Assembly (NCBI RefSeq): GCF_001559075.2
Contig: NZ_CP014015.2
Coordinates: forward strand, 806,001-870,000
Reading direction: 5' to 3'
Origin: Citrobacter amalonaticus
Lineage (GTDB): Bacteria; Pseudomonadota; Gammaproteobacteria; Enterobacterales; Enterobacteriaceae
DNA: 64,000 bases
Within the stretch, counting starts at the first letter, position 1. Each line of letters opens with the position of its first letter. The notes below the pieces were generated by a model. It was given only the letters and a program-made list of their open reading frames with translations, did no database searches and had not been told where the DNA came from. Position numbers and translations under genes: made by a program. Positions 28,073 through 36,916 of this stretch are shown piece after piece.

Positions 28073-29413
28073 TCAGTGACGGCCGAAAACGGGACGTTTA
28101 CGGTCAAAAGTCCAGCCGGGGATCAGGTACTGCATAGGACCGGCGTCATTTCGCGCGCCGCCTGGCAGTTTTTTGTAAGCGTCATGCGCCTTCTGCACCT
28201 GATCCCAATCCAGTTCAACACCCAGTCCAGGCGCGTGGGGAACAGCAATTTTTCCGTTTTTAATCTCAAGAGGATTTTTCGTCAGGCGGCAATCGCCCTC
28301 CTGCCAGATCCAGTGCGTGTCGATGGCGGTCGGTTTACCCGGCGCTGCCGCGCCAACGTGGGTAAACATCGCCAGTGAAATATCAAAGTGGTTGTTAGAG
28401 TGGCAGCCCCAGGTCAGCCCCCAGTCGTCGCACAGCTGTGCCACACGTACCGCACCGGAAAGCGTCCAGAAATGCGGATCGGCAAGCGGGATATCGACGG
28501 CATTCAGCATCACGGCATGACCCATTTCGCGCCAGTTAGTGGCGATCATGTTCGTCGCCACCGGCAACCCCGTGGCGCGACGGAACTCTGCCATCACTTC
28601 GCGACCAGAGAAACCCTGCTCGGCGCCACACGGATCTTCTGCATAGGTGAGCACATCGTTCAACCCTTTGCACAGCGCGATCGCCTCATCAAGCAGCCAG
28701 GCGCCGTTGGGATCAACGGTAATACGCGCATCCGGGAAACGCTTTTTCAGCGCGCGAGCGGTATCGATCTCTTGCTCGCCTGGCAGCACGCCGCCTTTGA
28801 GTTTGAAATCTTTAAAACCGTAGCGATCCTGCGAGGCTTCCGCCAGACGCACCACGGCGTCACTGTTCAACGCTTCCTGATGGCGCAGGTGATACCAGTC
28901 GTGATTGCCCGGCGTGGTCTCCAGATAAGGAAGATCGGTTTTCGTGCGATCGCCAACGTAGAAGAGATAACCGAGCACAGTCACCGCATCGCGCTGCTTG
29001 CCTGGCCCCAACAGTTCGCAGACCGGCACGTTGAGCGCCTTGCCCAGCAGATCAAGCAGTGCGGCTTCCAGCGCGGCCACCGCATTGACGCGCAGTTCGA
29101 AAGTCCACGCGCCTTTGCCAAAGGTATCAAAGTCAGCGGCCTGATTGCCTTTGTGTACCTGCTGAACCACATTGTTCATCCGGGCCACTTCCTGACCAAG
29201 CACCATCGGGATGGCATCAACCAACGTCTGGTAGATAACCTCTCCGCCCGGCGCTTCACCGACGCCGGTGTTGCCGGCGTTGTCAGTGAGGACCACGATG
29301 TTGCGGGTAAAGTACGCGTTATGCGCGCCGCCAATATTGAGGAGCATACTGTCATGTCCGGCGACCGGAATGACCTTCATGTCCGTGATTACGGGGCTGG
29401 ATTGTGTCGTCAT
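28073..29413 (-). CDS. gudX: glucarate dehydratase-related protein GudX
   Basis: A 446-residue paralogue of GudD encoded directly upstream of it. It keeps the enolase-superfamily active-site pieces: FKLKGG, VDPNGAWLLDEA, AEDPCGAEQGFSG, ATNMIATNW and HSNNHFDIS. The E. coli homologue is described as a glucarate dehydratase-related protein; the reason for a second copy is not clear from the sequence. Its start overlaps the stop of gudP by 4 bases. Confidence 0.94.
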   Translation of the reverse strand: MTTQSSPVITDMKVIPVAGHDSMLLNIGGAHNAYFTRNIVVLTDNAGNTGVGEAPGGEVIYQTLVDAIPMVLGQEVARMNNVVQQVHKGNQAADFDTFGKGAWTFELRVNAVAALEAALLDLLGKALNVPVCELLGPGKQRDAVTVLGYLFYVGDRTKTDLPYLETTPGNHDWYHLRHQEALNSDAVVRLAEASQDRYGFKDFKLKGGVLPGEQEIDTARALKKRFPDARITVDPNGAWLLDEAIALCKGLNDVLTYAEDPCGAEQGFSGREVMAEFRRATGLPVATNMIATNWREMGHAVMLNAVDIPLADPHFWTLSGAVRVAQLCDDWGLTWGCHSNNHFDISLAMFTHVGAAAPGKPTAIDTHWIWQEGDCRLTKNPLEIKNGKIAVPHAPGLGVELDWDQVQKAHDAYKKLPGGARNDAGPMQYLIPGWTFDRKRPVFGRH

Positions 29414-30768
29414 GATAGTTGTCCTGCGACCGGTTTCAGTTCGATACGTTTAATATCCCCCACCAGCACCAGGTAGCTCAGTACCGCGATCAACGCATGC
29501 ACGCCCACATAAATCAGTGCGCCGTTGAAGGAGCCGGTCGTGCCAACGATGTAGCCAATCGCAATGGGGGTCACGATGCCGGAGATGTTGCCGAACATGT
29601 TGAACAGACCGCCGCTCAGGCCGCTGATCTCTTTCGGCGCGGTATCAGCCATCACCGCCCAGCCCAGTGCACCGATGCCCTTACCAAAGAACGCCAGCGC
29701 CATGAAACCAATGATCATCCACTCGACGTTGACGTAGTTACAGAACACCATCACCATCGACAGCAGCATCCCCATCACGATAGGCGTTTTACGCGCAATG
29801 TTCAGTGAGCCGGTCCGACGCATCAGCCAGTCGGAGATAATGCCGCCCAGCACCCCGCCGATAAATCCGCACACGGCCGGCACCGAGGCCACAAAGCCTG
29901 CTTTCAGGATCGACATACCCCGAGCCTGCACCAGATAAACCGGGAACCAGGTGATAAAGAAGTAGGTCAGCGCGTTAATACAGTACTGGCCGATATACAC
30001 GCCGATCATCATACGGGAGCCCAGCAACTGCTTGATCTGCCCCCACTTCACGCTAAACGGCACTTTGGCTTTGGTGTCTTTCTGATCCATGTTGATCAGC
30101 GCACCGCCTTCTGCAATGTATTCCAGCTCTTTCTTGTTCACGCCCGGATGTTGGTTTGGTTCGTGGATCACTTTCAGCCAGATGAAGCTGATGACAATCC
30201 CGAGACCGCCCATAAAGAAGAACACATGCGACCAACCCACTTCGTGTGTCAGCCAGCCCATGATTGGGGCAAAAATAACGGTGGCAAAGTACTGCGCAGA
30301 GTTAAAGATTGCGACCGCCGTTCCCCTCTCCTGTGCCGGGAACCAGGCCGCGACGATGCGACTGTTGCCGGGGAAGGATGGCGCTTCCGCCAGACCGACG
30401 AGGAAGCGCAAGGTAAACAGCGCGACGATAATGCCAAATCCGCTGAAGATATCGACGAAGCCCTGTAACAGGGTAAACATGGACCAGATGAAGATGGACC
30501 AGAAGTAAACGCGTTTGGAACCAAAACGGTCCAGCAGCCAGCCGCCCGGGATCTGCCCGATGACGTAGGCCCATGAGAACGCAGAGAAAACGTAACCCAT
30601 ACCGACCGGATCCAGACCAATATCTTTGGCCATCTCCGAACCGGCAATGGATAAGGTGGCGCGGTCGCCATAGTTGAAGGAGGTGACGATAAACAACATC
30701 ACCACTATCCAGTAGCGGGCATTGGTGCGTTTTTCCGCACCGCTCGCAGCCTGACTTAATGAACTCAT
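29410..30768 (-). CDS. gudP: D-glucarate/galactarate MFS permease GudP
   Basis: A 452-residue member of the anion:cation symporter branch of the MFS, with twelve hydrophobic segments. Typical stretches are SFNYGDRATLSIAG in the first membrane helix, GWLLDRFGSKRVYFW (motif A), GLAEAPSFPGNSRIVAAWFPAQERG and KTPIVMGML. It imports glucarate and related sugar acids for GudD. It is the first gene of gudPXD. In E. coli the operon is activated by CdaR; I do not recognise the CdaR site here. Confidence 0.95.
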   Translation of the reverse strand: MSSLSQAASGAEKRTNARYWIVVMLFIVTSFNYGDRATLSIAGSEMAKDIGLDPVGMGYVFSAFSWAYVIGQIPGGWLLDRFGSKRVYFWSIFIWSMFTLLQGFVDIFSGFGIIVALFTLRFLVGLAEAPSFPGNSRIVAAWFPAQERGTAVAIFNSAQYFATVIFAPIMGWLTHEVGWSHVFFFMGGLGIVISFIWLKVIHEPNQHPGVNKKELEYIAEGGALINMDQKDTKAKVPFSVKWGQIKQLLGSRMMIGVYIGQYCINALTYFFITWFPVYLVQARGMSILKAGFVASVPAVCGFIGGVLGGIISDWLMRRTGSLNIARKTPIVMGMLLSMVMVFCNYVNVEWMIIGFMALAFFGKGIGALGWAVMADTAPKEISGLSGGLFNMFGNISGIVTPIAIGYIVGTTGSFNGALIYVGVHALIAVLSYLVLVGDIKRIELKPVAGQLS

Positions 30769-31104
30769 TGTTGCACTCCTGAATTTTCGCGTTAGTCACG
30801 CTCACTCTGAACAGCACAACTGGTAGGGGATCAGAGGTGACGTTTCGTGTTTTTTATTGCAGCTTTTATTAGGTCGTTCGCCTTGCTAACTGCATTTTTT
30901 TATAACTGGCAGGAGAAGTATAAAAAGCAGCCGGTTCTTGCTCACCGTGCAAGAACCCAACATTTAGGCAACGTATCACTTATGTTTATGGCAAAAGCCC
31001 AGGGTGATGGAAGCGACTTCACGGAAATGAAAACATATAACGGAAATCGCGCGGGGCTTACGTGGAAAAGGCAGGAGTGTGAAACAGGTCGCTTGACCCT
31101 ATGA
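30769..31104. other. gudP upstream region, no gene recognised
   Basis: This stretch carries the promoter region of gudP (minus strand). A plus-strand frame here (30847-31104, 85 codons) has no ribosome binding site and no family resemblance, so I do not call it. No clear CRP or CdaR site was identified by eye. Confidence 0.5.
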
Positions 31105-31151
31105 AAACGCCCCTAAAAACCCTTAATTATTGAGGGTTTTTAGGGGCGTTT
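31105..31151. repeat. 19-bp perfect inverted repeat between gudP and yqcA
   Basis: AAACGCCCCTAAAAACCCT (31105-31123) is exactly complementary to 31133-31151, with a 9-base loop. Only a TTT or TTTT follows on either side, so as a terminator it has a weak U-tract. It could end the yqcA transcript (minus strand) or be a remnant of a mobile repeat. The stem is unusually long for a terminator. Confidence 0.7.
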
Positions 31152-31225
31152 GCCCGAAGCTAACTCGATTCAGTATTGGGTAAAATAGCGTCAGGTTGTT
31201 CCCGTGCCTGGCGCCACAAGGGAGC

Positions 31226-31245
31226 CCCTCCCGGTAGGGGGAGGG
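31226..31245 (-). other. GC-rich hairpin just after the yqcA stop
   Basis: CCCTCCC (31226-31232) and GGGAGGG (31239-31245) form a 7-bp stem with a 6-base loop only 8 bases beyond yqcA. No U-run follows on the minus strand, so it is more likely an RNA 3'-end stabiliser than a strong terminator. Confidence 0.45.
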
Positions 31246-31252
31246 TTAACTC

Positions 31253-31702
31253 TCAGGGTAAGAGCGTGCCCCAATGTTCAACCCAGGGATTGGATTCGCT
31301 TTCGGGTTCCGGGTGCTCACTGGCATCAATCAGCAACATTTCCCCCACGCGCTGTGCGCTTTGCTCCTGTAACAGGGCATCAAACTGTTTACCGCCGTTG
31401 CAGAAATTAACGTAGCTGCTGTCGCCCAACGCAATCACGCCGTAACGCAGATTAGGCTGGAAACCCAGTTGGTCTTTGATCCCCTGAAACAGCGGCACAA
31501 TGCTGTCAGGTAAATCGCCTTGCCCGGTCGTGGAGGTGACCACCAGCGCGATTTTGTCCTGATATTCCTGCCAGTCCGTCAGTTCAGGATCTTCAAAAAC
31601 GGTTGCTTTGTGCCCCTGGGCCGTCAGGATCGCTTCGGCCTCTTCGGCCACCAGCAGCGCGTTACCATACATTGTCCCGACAAAAATCCCGATTTCCGCC
31701 AT
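31253..31702 (-). CDS. yqcA: flavodoxin YqcA
   Basis: A 149-residue short-chain flavodoxin that binds FMN and carries single electrons in the cytoplasm. The FMN phosphate loop is GTMYGNALLVAEEAE near residue 8, the second FMN loop VVTSTTGQGDLPD, and the third GVIALGDSSYVNFCNGGK. It follows truC by 6 bases and yqcC before that, so yqcC-truC-yqcA form one unit on the minus strand. The redox partner is not known. Confidence 0.95.
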   Translation of the reverse strand: MAEIGIFVGTMYGNALLVAEEAEAILTAQGHKATVFEDPELTDWQEYQDKIALVVTSTTGQGDLPDSIVPLFQGIKDQLGFQPNLRYGVIALGDSSYVNFCNGGKQFDALLQEQSAQRVGEMLLIDASEHPEPESESNPWVEHWGTLLP

Positions 31703-31708
31703 GCTTAA

Positions 31709-32503
31709 TTACTCCCTGAATGAAGAACGTATGCTTTCATCCTGACCTGCCGGCTCACTTAACTCAACCCTTTCATTATCAGGGAGAAGTCCCTGCCAGC
31801 CAAACTGTGATAGCGCCTGCATCCAGACCGTATCCAGCCCGGCATGAATCGTCAACGGTTCACCGGTAAACGGATGGGTCAGCGAAAGCTGGCTGGCATG
31901 CAGCATCAGTCGGTTGCAGCCAAAATGTTCCGCCGCGCTGCGGTTCTGCCGCAAATCGCCATGTTTGCTGTCGCCAATAATCGGATGGCGCAGGTGCGCC
32001 AGATGACGTCTGAGCTGATGCTTGCGCCCCGTTTGCGGATCCAGTTCCACCAGACCGTAACGCGTCGTCGGATAACGCCCGGTCGCTACTGGCATTTCAA
32101 CGGTGGCGAGGCCACGGTAATGGGTTACCGCTGGCTGTGGGTCCTTGTTTTCACGGGCAAACTTATCGGCGATTTTATCCAGTTCTTCCACCAGCGGATA
32201 ATCGAGTACCGCCTCCTCCATTAGCCAGCCACGGACAATAGCGTGATAGCGCTTATGGATCTGGTGTTGCTCAAACTGCTGCGCGAGACGGCGTCCGGCT
32301 TCACTGGATAACCCCATCAGCAGGACGCCGGATGTGGGTCTGTCAAGGCGATGCGCGGTAAACACATGCTGACCAATCTGGTCACGCACGGTCTGCATCA
32401 CCACCACTTTTTCGTCGCGATCCAGCCAGCTGCGGTGCACCAGCCAGCCGGAGGGCTTGTTGACCGCAACCAGCCATTCATCCTGATACAGAATCTCCAG
32501 CAT
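31709..32503 (-). CDS. truC: tRNA pseudouridine(65) synthase TruC
   Basis: A 264-residue RluA-family pseudouridine synthase acting on U65 of tRNAs. The catalytic Asp is in the motif HRLDRPTSGVLLMGLS near residue 54; GRKHQLRRHLAHLRHPIIGD and LMLHASQLSLTHP follow. It shares one base with the end of yqcC. The C-terminus (after NERVELSEPAG) has an extra tail of a few residues relative to E. coli. Confidence 0.96.
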   Translation of the reverse strand: MLEILYQDEWLVAVNKPSGWLVHRSWLDRDEKVVVMQTVRDQIGQHVFTAHRLDRPTSGVLLMGLSSEAGRRLAQQFEQHQIHKRYHAIVRGWLMEEAVLDYPLVEELDKIADKFARENKDPQPAVTHYRGLATVEMPVATGRYPTTRYGLVELDPQTGRKHQLRRHLAHLRHPIIGDSKHGDLRQNRSAAEHFGCNRLMLHASQLSLTHPFTGEPLTIHAGLDTVWMQALSQFGWQGLLPDNERVELSEPAGQDESIRSSFRE

Positions 32504-32832
32504 CAGGATTTATCTTGCGCGAAAAGCGCATCCAGCGCCTGTAACGCCTCCAGCAGAATTTCGCGCTGCGGATGATCGGCGGTCAGCGCCATTTCATAAT
32601 AAGGTGCGACGGCAAACGCCTCGGGCAGCGGTTGCGCACTGTCCAGTAGAGCATGCATGCGGGGGAGCAGGACCCATTGCAGCCACTCAATTGGCTCCAT
32701 CGTATCCATACAAAACGGTTGAGTGCTGGTAAACAGGTGGGCTTCGGGTTCATCCATCCGCCAGTGTTGATGCTCACGCAGCAGCGCTTCAAGTGCATGA
32801 AGCTGCTGACGCACACGGTCATGAGTCGTCAT
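32503..32832 (-). CDS. yqcC: YqcC family protein
   Basis: A 109-residue soluble protein of unknown function matching E. coli YqcC (MTTHDRVRQQLHALEALLREHQHW ... TMEPIEWLQWVLLPRMHALL). I chose ATG 32832 because the 25 upstream codons run into the terminator of csrB. It is the first gene of yqcC-truC-yqcA and overlaps truC by one base. It is rich in Trp, Leu and His and shows no membrane segment. Confidence 0.9.
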   Translation of the reverse strand: MTTHDRVRQQLHALEALLREHQHWRMDEPEAHLFTSTQPFCMDTMEPIEWLQWVLLPRMHALLDSAQPLPEAFAVAPYYEMALTADHPQREILLEALQALDALFAQDKS

Positions 32833-32892
32833 GAAAGTCCCCTCAATGATGAAAAATCTGGCGCGAAGGATACCACCAGTAAAATAAGAAAC

Positions 32893-33259
32893 AAAAAAAG
32901 GGAGCACTGTAAAAACAGTGCTCCCGGTTCGTTTCGCAGCATTCCGGCTACTTTTCGTGCTCCCTGCTCATCCGTGACAACTTTTCCTCTGGTCTTGCGA
33001 CCTGTTGTTCATCCTGAACATTTTGCATCCTGCTCACACCACCCCGATGTGAATACTTCATCCTGAAGCGTCCTGGCCATCCTGACCCACCGACTATCCT
33101 GACCGGCTCTCGTTCTCCTTCCTGGAGGTGTCCTTTAACGCATTCCCGCGTTGTCCTCTTCACTTCATCCTGAAGCCTTTCCTTGTATCACCGTCCTGGT
33201 GTGTCCTGCTGAAGTGTCATCATCCTGATGTTCACTTCATTGTGCGACTCCCTGTCGAC
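32893..33259 (-). ncRNA. csrB: CsrB small RNA
   Basis: About 367 nt between yqcC and syd, the standard location of csrB. CsrB binds many copies of CsrA and relieves its control of translation. On the minus strand it starts GTCGACAGGGAG (5' end at 33259, as in E. coli), contains about 22 GGA motifs, many as CAGGA or AGGAUG in hairpin loops, and ends with an intrinsic terminator: GGGAGCACTGT (32900-32910) pairs with ACAGTGCTCCC (32915-32925), then seven U. No open reading frame of note lies within it. Confidence 0.96.
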
Positions 33260-33432
33260 ATACATAGAATCGCCTTTTTCACGCCGTCTTACAAGACGCT
33301 TACAGGCAATGCCTTAAGGAAAATTTCATATGAAAGTTGACAAAAAATCATTAACTTGATGATTTATTTGGTTATTAGCTATTTTTGCTTCGCGATGTCT
33401 TCATTTACTACCTGGCGATCTCCTACAGGGCT

Positions 33433-33450
33433 TGTAAGAGATCTCTCACA
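33433..33450 (-). promoter_or_regulatory. UvrY-type palindrome upstream of csrB
   Basis: TGTAAGAGATCTCTCACA is an 18-bp near-perfect palindrome about 175-190 bases upstream of the csrB start. It differs by one base from the TGTAAGAGATCTCTTACA element I recall for UvrY upstream of E. coli csrB. A shorter palindrome, GTCTTACAAGAC (33286-33297), lies closer to the promoter. Confidence 0.75.
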
Positions 33451-33469
33451 TATTCATAGGTGAAATGGA

Positions 33470-34015
33470 TTACAGAAGGGGATTAAGGTGCGTAAGGAAA
33501 TCCGCAAGAGAAGGCGCCAGAACGGAACGTTTACGGGTTCCCAGCGTTTCTTTGATCACTTCCCCCGACAGATTGCAGAGCGAAATGACCTCCAGTTCAT
33601 TGTCCAGTGTGGCAATAAAAAGGGTCGGCGACAGTTTCAAACGTTTCTGCGTCACCAGATGACCAATCAGGTTCTCCTGAACCCGCCTGAAATCATCAGC
33701 GCTCCAGGTCTGCAACAGCGTCAGCGTTTCGCTGCCTGACTGCGCGCGCATATCCCCGGCAAACTGCGTGGTATAAAATGCATGAAGCGCAGGTTGTACC
33801 ACAATATCGAAGGCGCGTTCAACCGCGTTTACATTCTGTTCACCTTCAAACGGCTGCGGTTGCCAGTACACGGCATCACGGGTAGTCGAGATAATGCAGG
33901 GAGAAGGCACGCCATACAGCTCTTCGCTCATCGGCCAACTGTCGTTCTTTGCATGCCATGCGTCACAGTAACGCGTCGTAAAATCCTTCAGGGCCAAAGC
34001 TGTCTGTTCGTCCAC
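33470..34015 (-). CDS. syd: SecY-interacting protein Syd
   Basis: A 181-residue soluble protein that binds SecY at the inner membrane and is thought to check proper SecYEG assembly. It matches E. coli Syd throughout (FTTRYCDAWH, LYGVPSPCIISTTRDAVYWQPQPF, QNVNAVERAFDIV, FIATLDNELEVISLCNLSGEV). It is divergent from queF, with 68 bases between the two starts, and lies upstream of csrB on the same strand. Confidence 0.96.
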   Translation of the reverse strand: MDEQTALALKDFTTRYCDAWHAKNDSWPMSEELYGVPSPCIISTTRDAVYWQPQPFEGEQNVNAVERAFDIVVQPALHAFYTTQFAGDMRAQSGSETLTLLQTWSADDFRRVQENLIGHLVTQKRLKLSPTLFIATLDNELEVISLCNLSGEVIKETLGTRKRSVLAPSLADFLTHLNPLL

Positions 34016-34083
34016 CGGTTTCTCTCTTCATAAAAGCCAGGATACACTTGGCGCATAGTGTATCTGGTTTATGACGGTGAAAC

Positions 34084-34932
34084 ATGTCTTCTTATGAAAA
34101 CCATCAGGCTCTTGATGGCCTGACGCTCGGTAAATCAACGGATTACCGGGATATTTACGACCCCAGCCTGCTACAGGGCGTGCCACGCAGTCTGAATCGC
34201 GACCCGCTGGGACTAAAAGCTGACAGTCTGCCGTTTCACGGCGCCGATATCTGGACGCTGTATGAGCTGTCATGGCTGAATGCCAGGGGATTACCACAGG
34301 TGGCAGTGGGTCACGTGGAACTGGATTACACCAGCCTCAATCTGATTGAATCCAAAAGCTTTAAGCTGTACCTGAACAGCTTTAACCAGACGCGATTTGA
34401 CTCCTGGGAAGCGGTGAAACAGACGCTGGAAAACGATCTGTGCGCCTGCGCCGAAGGGAAGGTGACCGTTGCGCTATACCGTCTCGATGAACTGGAAGGA
34501 CAGCCGGTCGCGCATTTTCACGGCACCTGCATTGATGATCAGGACATTGACATCGACAGCTACCAGTTCACTACCGATTATCTGCAATCCGCCACCAGCG
34601 GTGAAAGAGTGGTAGAAGAGACGCTGGTGAGTCATCTGTTGAAATCAAACTGTCTGATCACCCATCAGCCGGACTGGGGCTCCATACAAATTCAGTATCG
34701 CGGACGCAAGATCGATCGCGAAAAGCTGCTCCGTTATCTGGTCTCTTTCCGCCACCATAACGAGTTCCACGAGCAGTGTGTGGAACGCATTTTCAACGAC
34801 CTGCTACGCTTCTGCCAGCCGGAAAAACTGAGCGTTTATGCACGCTATACGCGCCGTGGTGGTCTGGATATTAACCCATGGCGGAGCAACACCGACTTCG
34901 TTCCAGCGACCGGCAGATTAGTTCGACAGTGA
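34084..34932 (+). CDS. queF: NADPH-dependent 7-cyano-7-deazaguanine reductase QueF
   Basis: A 282-residue enzyme that reduces preQ0 to preQ1, the four-electron nitrile reduction of queuosine synthesis. It is the long bimodular form: the N-terminal half holds the NADPH motif ESKSFKLYLNSFNQTRF and the C-terminal half the nucleophilic Cys in SNCLITHQPDWGS. Length matches E. coli. It is a single gene; queD and queE at the other end of the window act earlier in the pathway. Confidence 0.97.
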   Translation: MSSYENHQALDGLTLGKSTDYRDIYDPSLLQGVPRSLNRDPLGLKADSLPFHGADIWTLYELSWLNARGLPQVAVGHVELDYTSLNLIESKSFKLYLNSFNQTRFDSWEAVKQTLENDLCACAEGKVTVALYRLDELEGQPVAHFHGTCIDDQDIDIDSYQFTTDYLQSATSGERVVEETLVSHLLKSNCLITHQPDWGSIQIQYRGRKIDREKLLRYLVSFRHHNEFHEQCVERIFNDLLRFCQPEKLSVYARYTRRGGLDINPWRSNTDFVPATGRLVRQ

Positions 34933-35044
34933 ATTATTTCACAATTTTGCGGGTCGGATTCCACGCGCAAGGTTGTGAAAGGTCATAAGCCAGGGCTATT
35001 GTAATCTACAGGGAATGACGTTTTGCGTCCCATAAGGAGTTTAC

Positions 35045-36409
35045 TTGATTACACATATTAGCCCACTTGGCTCAATGGACATGTTGTCGCAGCTGGAAGT
35101 CGATATGCTTAAACGCACGGCCAGCAGCGACCTGTATCAACTATTTCGTAACTGTTCGCTTGCCGTTTTAAACTCCGGCAGTCTGACTGACAACAGCAAA
35201 GAACTGCTGTCCCGCTTTGAAAGTTTCGACATTAACGTGCTGCGCCGCGAGCGCGGCGTGAAGCTGGAACTGATCAACCCGCCAGAAGATGCCTTCGTCG
35301 ATGGCCGTATCATCCGCGCACTGCAGGCGAACCTGTTTGCCGTGCTGCGCGATATTCTGTTTGTTAATGGGCAGATTCATAACGCGGGTCGTTTCCAGCA
35401 TCTGGATCTCGAAAGCTCCGTGCACATTACTAACCTGGTGTTCTCTATTTTACGTAATGCCAGAGCGCTGCACGTGGGCGAAGCGCCAAACATGGTTGTC
35501 TGCTGGGGCGGCCACTCCATTAATGAAAACGAATACCTGTACGCCCGACGTGTCGGGACACAGTTAGGTCTGCGCGAGCTGAACATCTGTACCGGCTGCG
35601 GACCTGGCGCGATGGAAGCGCCGATGAAAGGCGCAGCGGTGGGCCATGCTCAGCAGCGTTATAAAGACAGTCGTTTTATTGGGATGACTGAGCCGTCGAT
35701 TATCGCCGCAGAACCACCGAACCCGCTGGTTAACGAACTGATCATTATGCCGGACATTGAAAAACGTCTGGAAGCCTTCGTGCGTATCGCCCACGGCATT
35801 ATCATCTTCCCGGGCGGTGTTGGTACGGCGGAAGAGTTACTGTATCTGTTGGGGATCCTGATGAACCCGGCGAACAAAGATCAGGTTCTGCCGCTCATCC
35901 TCACCGGCCCGAAAGAGAGCGCCGACTACTTCCGCGTGCTGGATGAGTTCATCGTGCATACGCTGGGAGACGCCGCGCGCGCGCATTACCGCATTATCAT
36001 TGATGACGCGGCAGAAGTGGCGCGCCTGATGAAAAAAGCGATGCCGCTGGTGAAAGAGAATCGTCGTGATACCGGTGACGCCTACAGCTTCAACTGGTCG
36101 ATTCGTATCACGCCGGATCTGCAAATGCCGTTCGAACCGTCCCACGAGAACATGGCCAATCTGAAGCTGTACCCTGACCAACCGGTTGAAGTCCTGGCGG
36201 CGGACCTGCGTCGCGCCTTCTCCGGCATTGTGGCGGGTAACGTTAAGGAAGTGGGTATCCGCGCCATTGAAGAGTTTGGGCCATACAAAATCCACGGCGA
36301 CAGTGAAATGATGCGTCGCATGGACGATCTCCTGCAAGGTTTTGTCGCGCAGCACCGTATGAAGCTGCCTGGCACCGCCTATATCCCCTGCTACGAAATT
36401 TGCGCCTGA
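35045..36409 (+). CDS. ppnN: pyrimidine/purine nucleotide 5'-monophosphate nucleosidase PpnN
   Basis: A 454-residue LOG-family nucleosidase that hydrolyses nucleoside monophosphates to base and ribose 5-phosphate; the E. coli enzyme is stimulated by (p)ppGpp. The LOG motifs GGHSINENEYLYARR and PGGVGTAEELLYLLG are present, along with CTGCGPGAMEAPMKG. The start is TTG at 35045, supported by an AAGGAG box 6 bases upstream and by the same unusual start in E. coli. A terminator follows at 36429. Confidence 0.96.
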   Translation: MITHISPLGSMDMLSQLEVDMLKRTASSDLYQLFRNCSLAVLNSGSLTDNSKELLSRFESFDINVLRRERGVKLELINPPEDAFVDGRIIRALQANLFAVLRDILFVNGQIHNAGRFQHLDLESSVHITNLVFSILRNARALHVGEAPNMVVCWGGHSINENEYLYARRVGTQLGLRELNICTGCGPGAMEAPMKGAAVGHAQQRYKDSRFIGMTEPSIIAAEPPNPLVNELIIMPDIEKRLEAFVRIAHGIIIFPGGVGTAEELLYLLGILMNPANKDQVLPLILTGPKESADYFRVLDEFIVHTLGDAARAHYRIIIDDAAEVARLMKKAMPLVKENRRDTGDAYSFNWSIRITPDLQMPFEPSHENMANLKLYPDQPVEVLAADLRRAFSGIVAGNVKEVGIRAIEEFGPYKIHGDSEMMRRMDDLLQGFVAQHRMKLPGTAYIPCYEICA

Positions 36410-36428
36410 CGCGAAAAGCGTTTCATGG

Positions 36429-36462
36429 ACCGGGAGCGGCTGATGGCCCTTCCGGTTTTTTT
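36429..36462 (+). terminator. terminator of ppnN
   Basis: ACCGGGA (36429-36435) and TTCCGGT (36450-36456) form the outer stem with an inner GGC/GCC pairing; seven T follow. Confidence 0.85.
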
Positions 36463-36916
36463 ATAATTACCAAAGAGATAACACGTTCACTTTATTAAGC
36501 CTGCTAATACATCATACAAAAAATATCGCCACGCAAACGATTACCTTGCTAATGCAACCGCGTTTTATCATCCAGAATTTAAATTAGTCACCACAAACCA
36601 CTATAAAGATCGCTTTTTACAACGTAACCTCCGCATCTTTCTGGCAATCCTTTCTGTCAATATGTTGTTAATGCTAGCCTTCGCACGCGTAAATTCGCTG
36701 TGATGATTTTTTAACAGACTAATGATCCAAACATATCCACATTAGAAGTGGATTATTGCATTTGGGATCGCGATCACTGATAGATTCATTAGTTAAATGT
36801 ATCTTTCTGCCCGCAAATTACTACGGTTAAAAATTTTATAAAAATCGTCACTGCAAGAATTTCGTTTTACGGTCAGGAACATTTTCCTGATTTTTAGCTT
36901 CCTCCAGGAGAAATAG
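36463..36916 (+). promoter_or_regulatory. long AT-rich sdaC upstream region
   Basis: About 450 bases without a gene. It is AT-rich, contains the sdaC promoter and the CCAGGAGAA ribosome binding site, and has no reading frame worth calling. No operator was identified with confidence. Confidence 0.5.

Noticed and set aside
30847..31104. 85-codon plus-strand frame upstream of gudP
   Set aside because: Lies in a promoter region, lacks a ribosome binding site and resembles nothing.
31158..31168. GCTAACTCGAT resembling half of the fuc palindrome
   Set aside because: The second half is missing and it lies beyond yqcA, so it is probably chance.
32900..33259. Many regularly placed TCCTG/CAGGA repeats, CRISPR-like at first sight
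   Set aside because: The repeats are short GGA motifs of the CsrB RNA; there are no constant repeat-spacer units.
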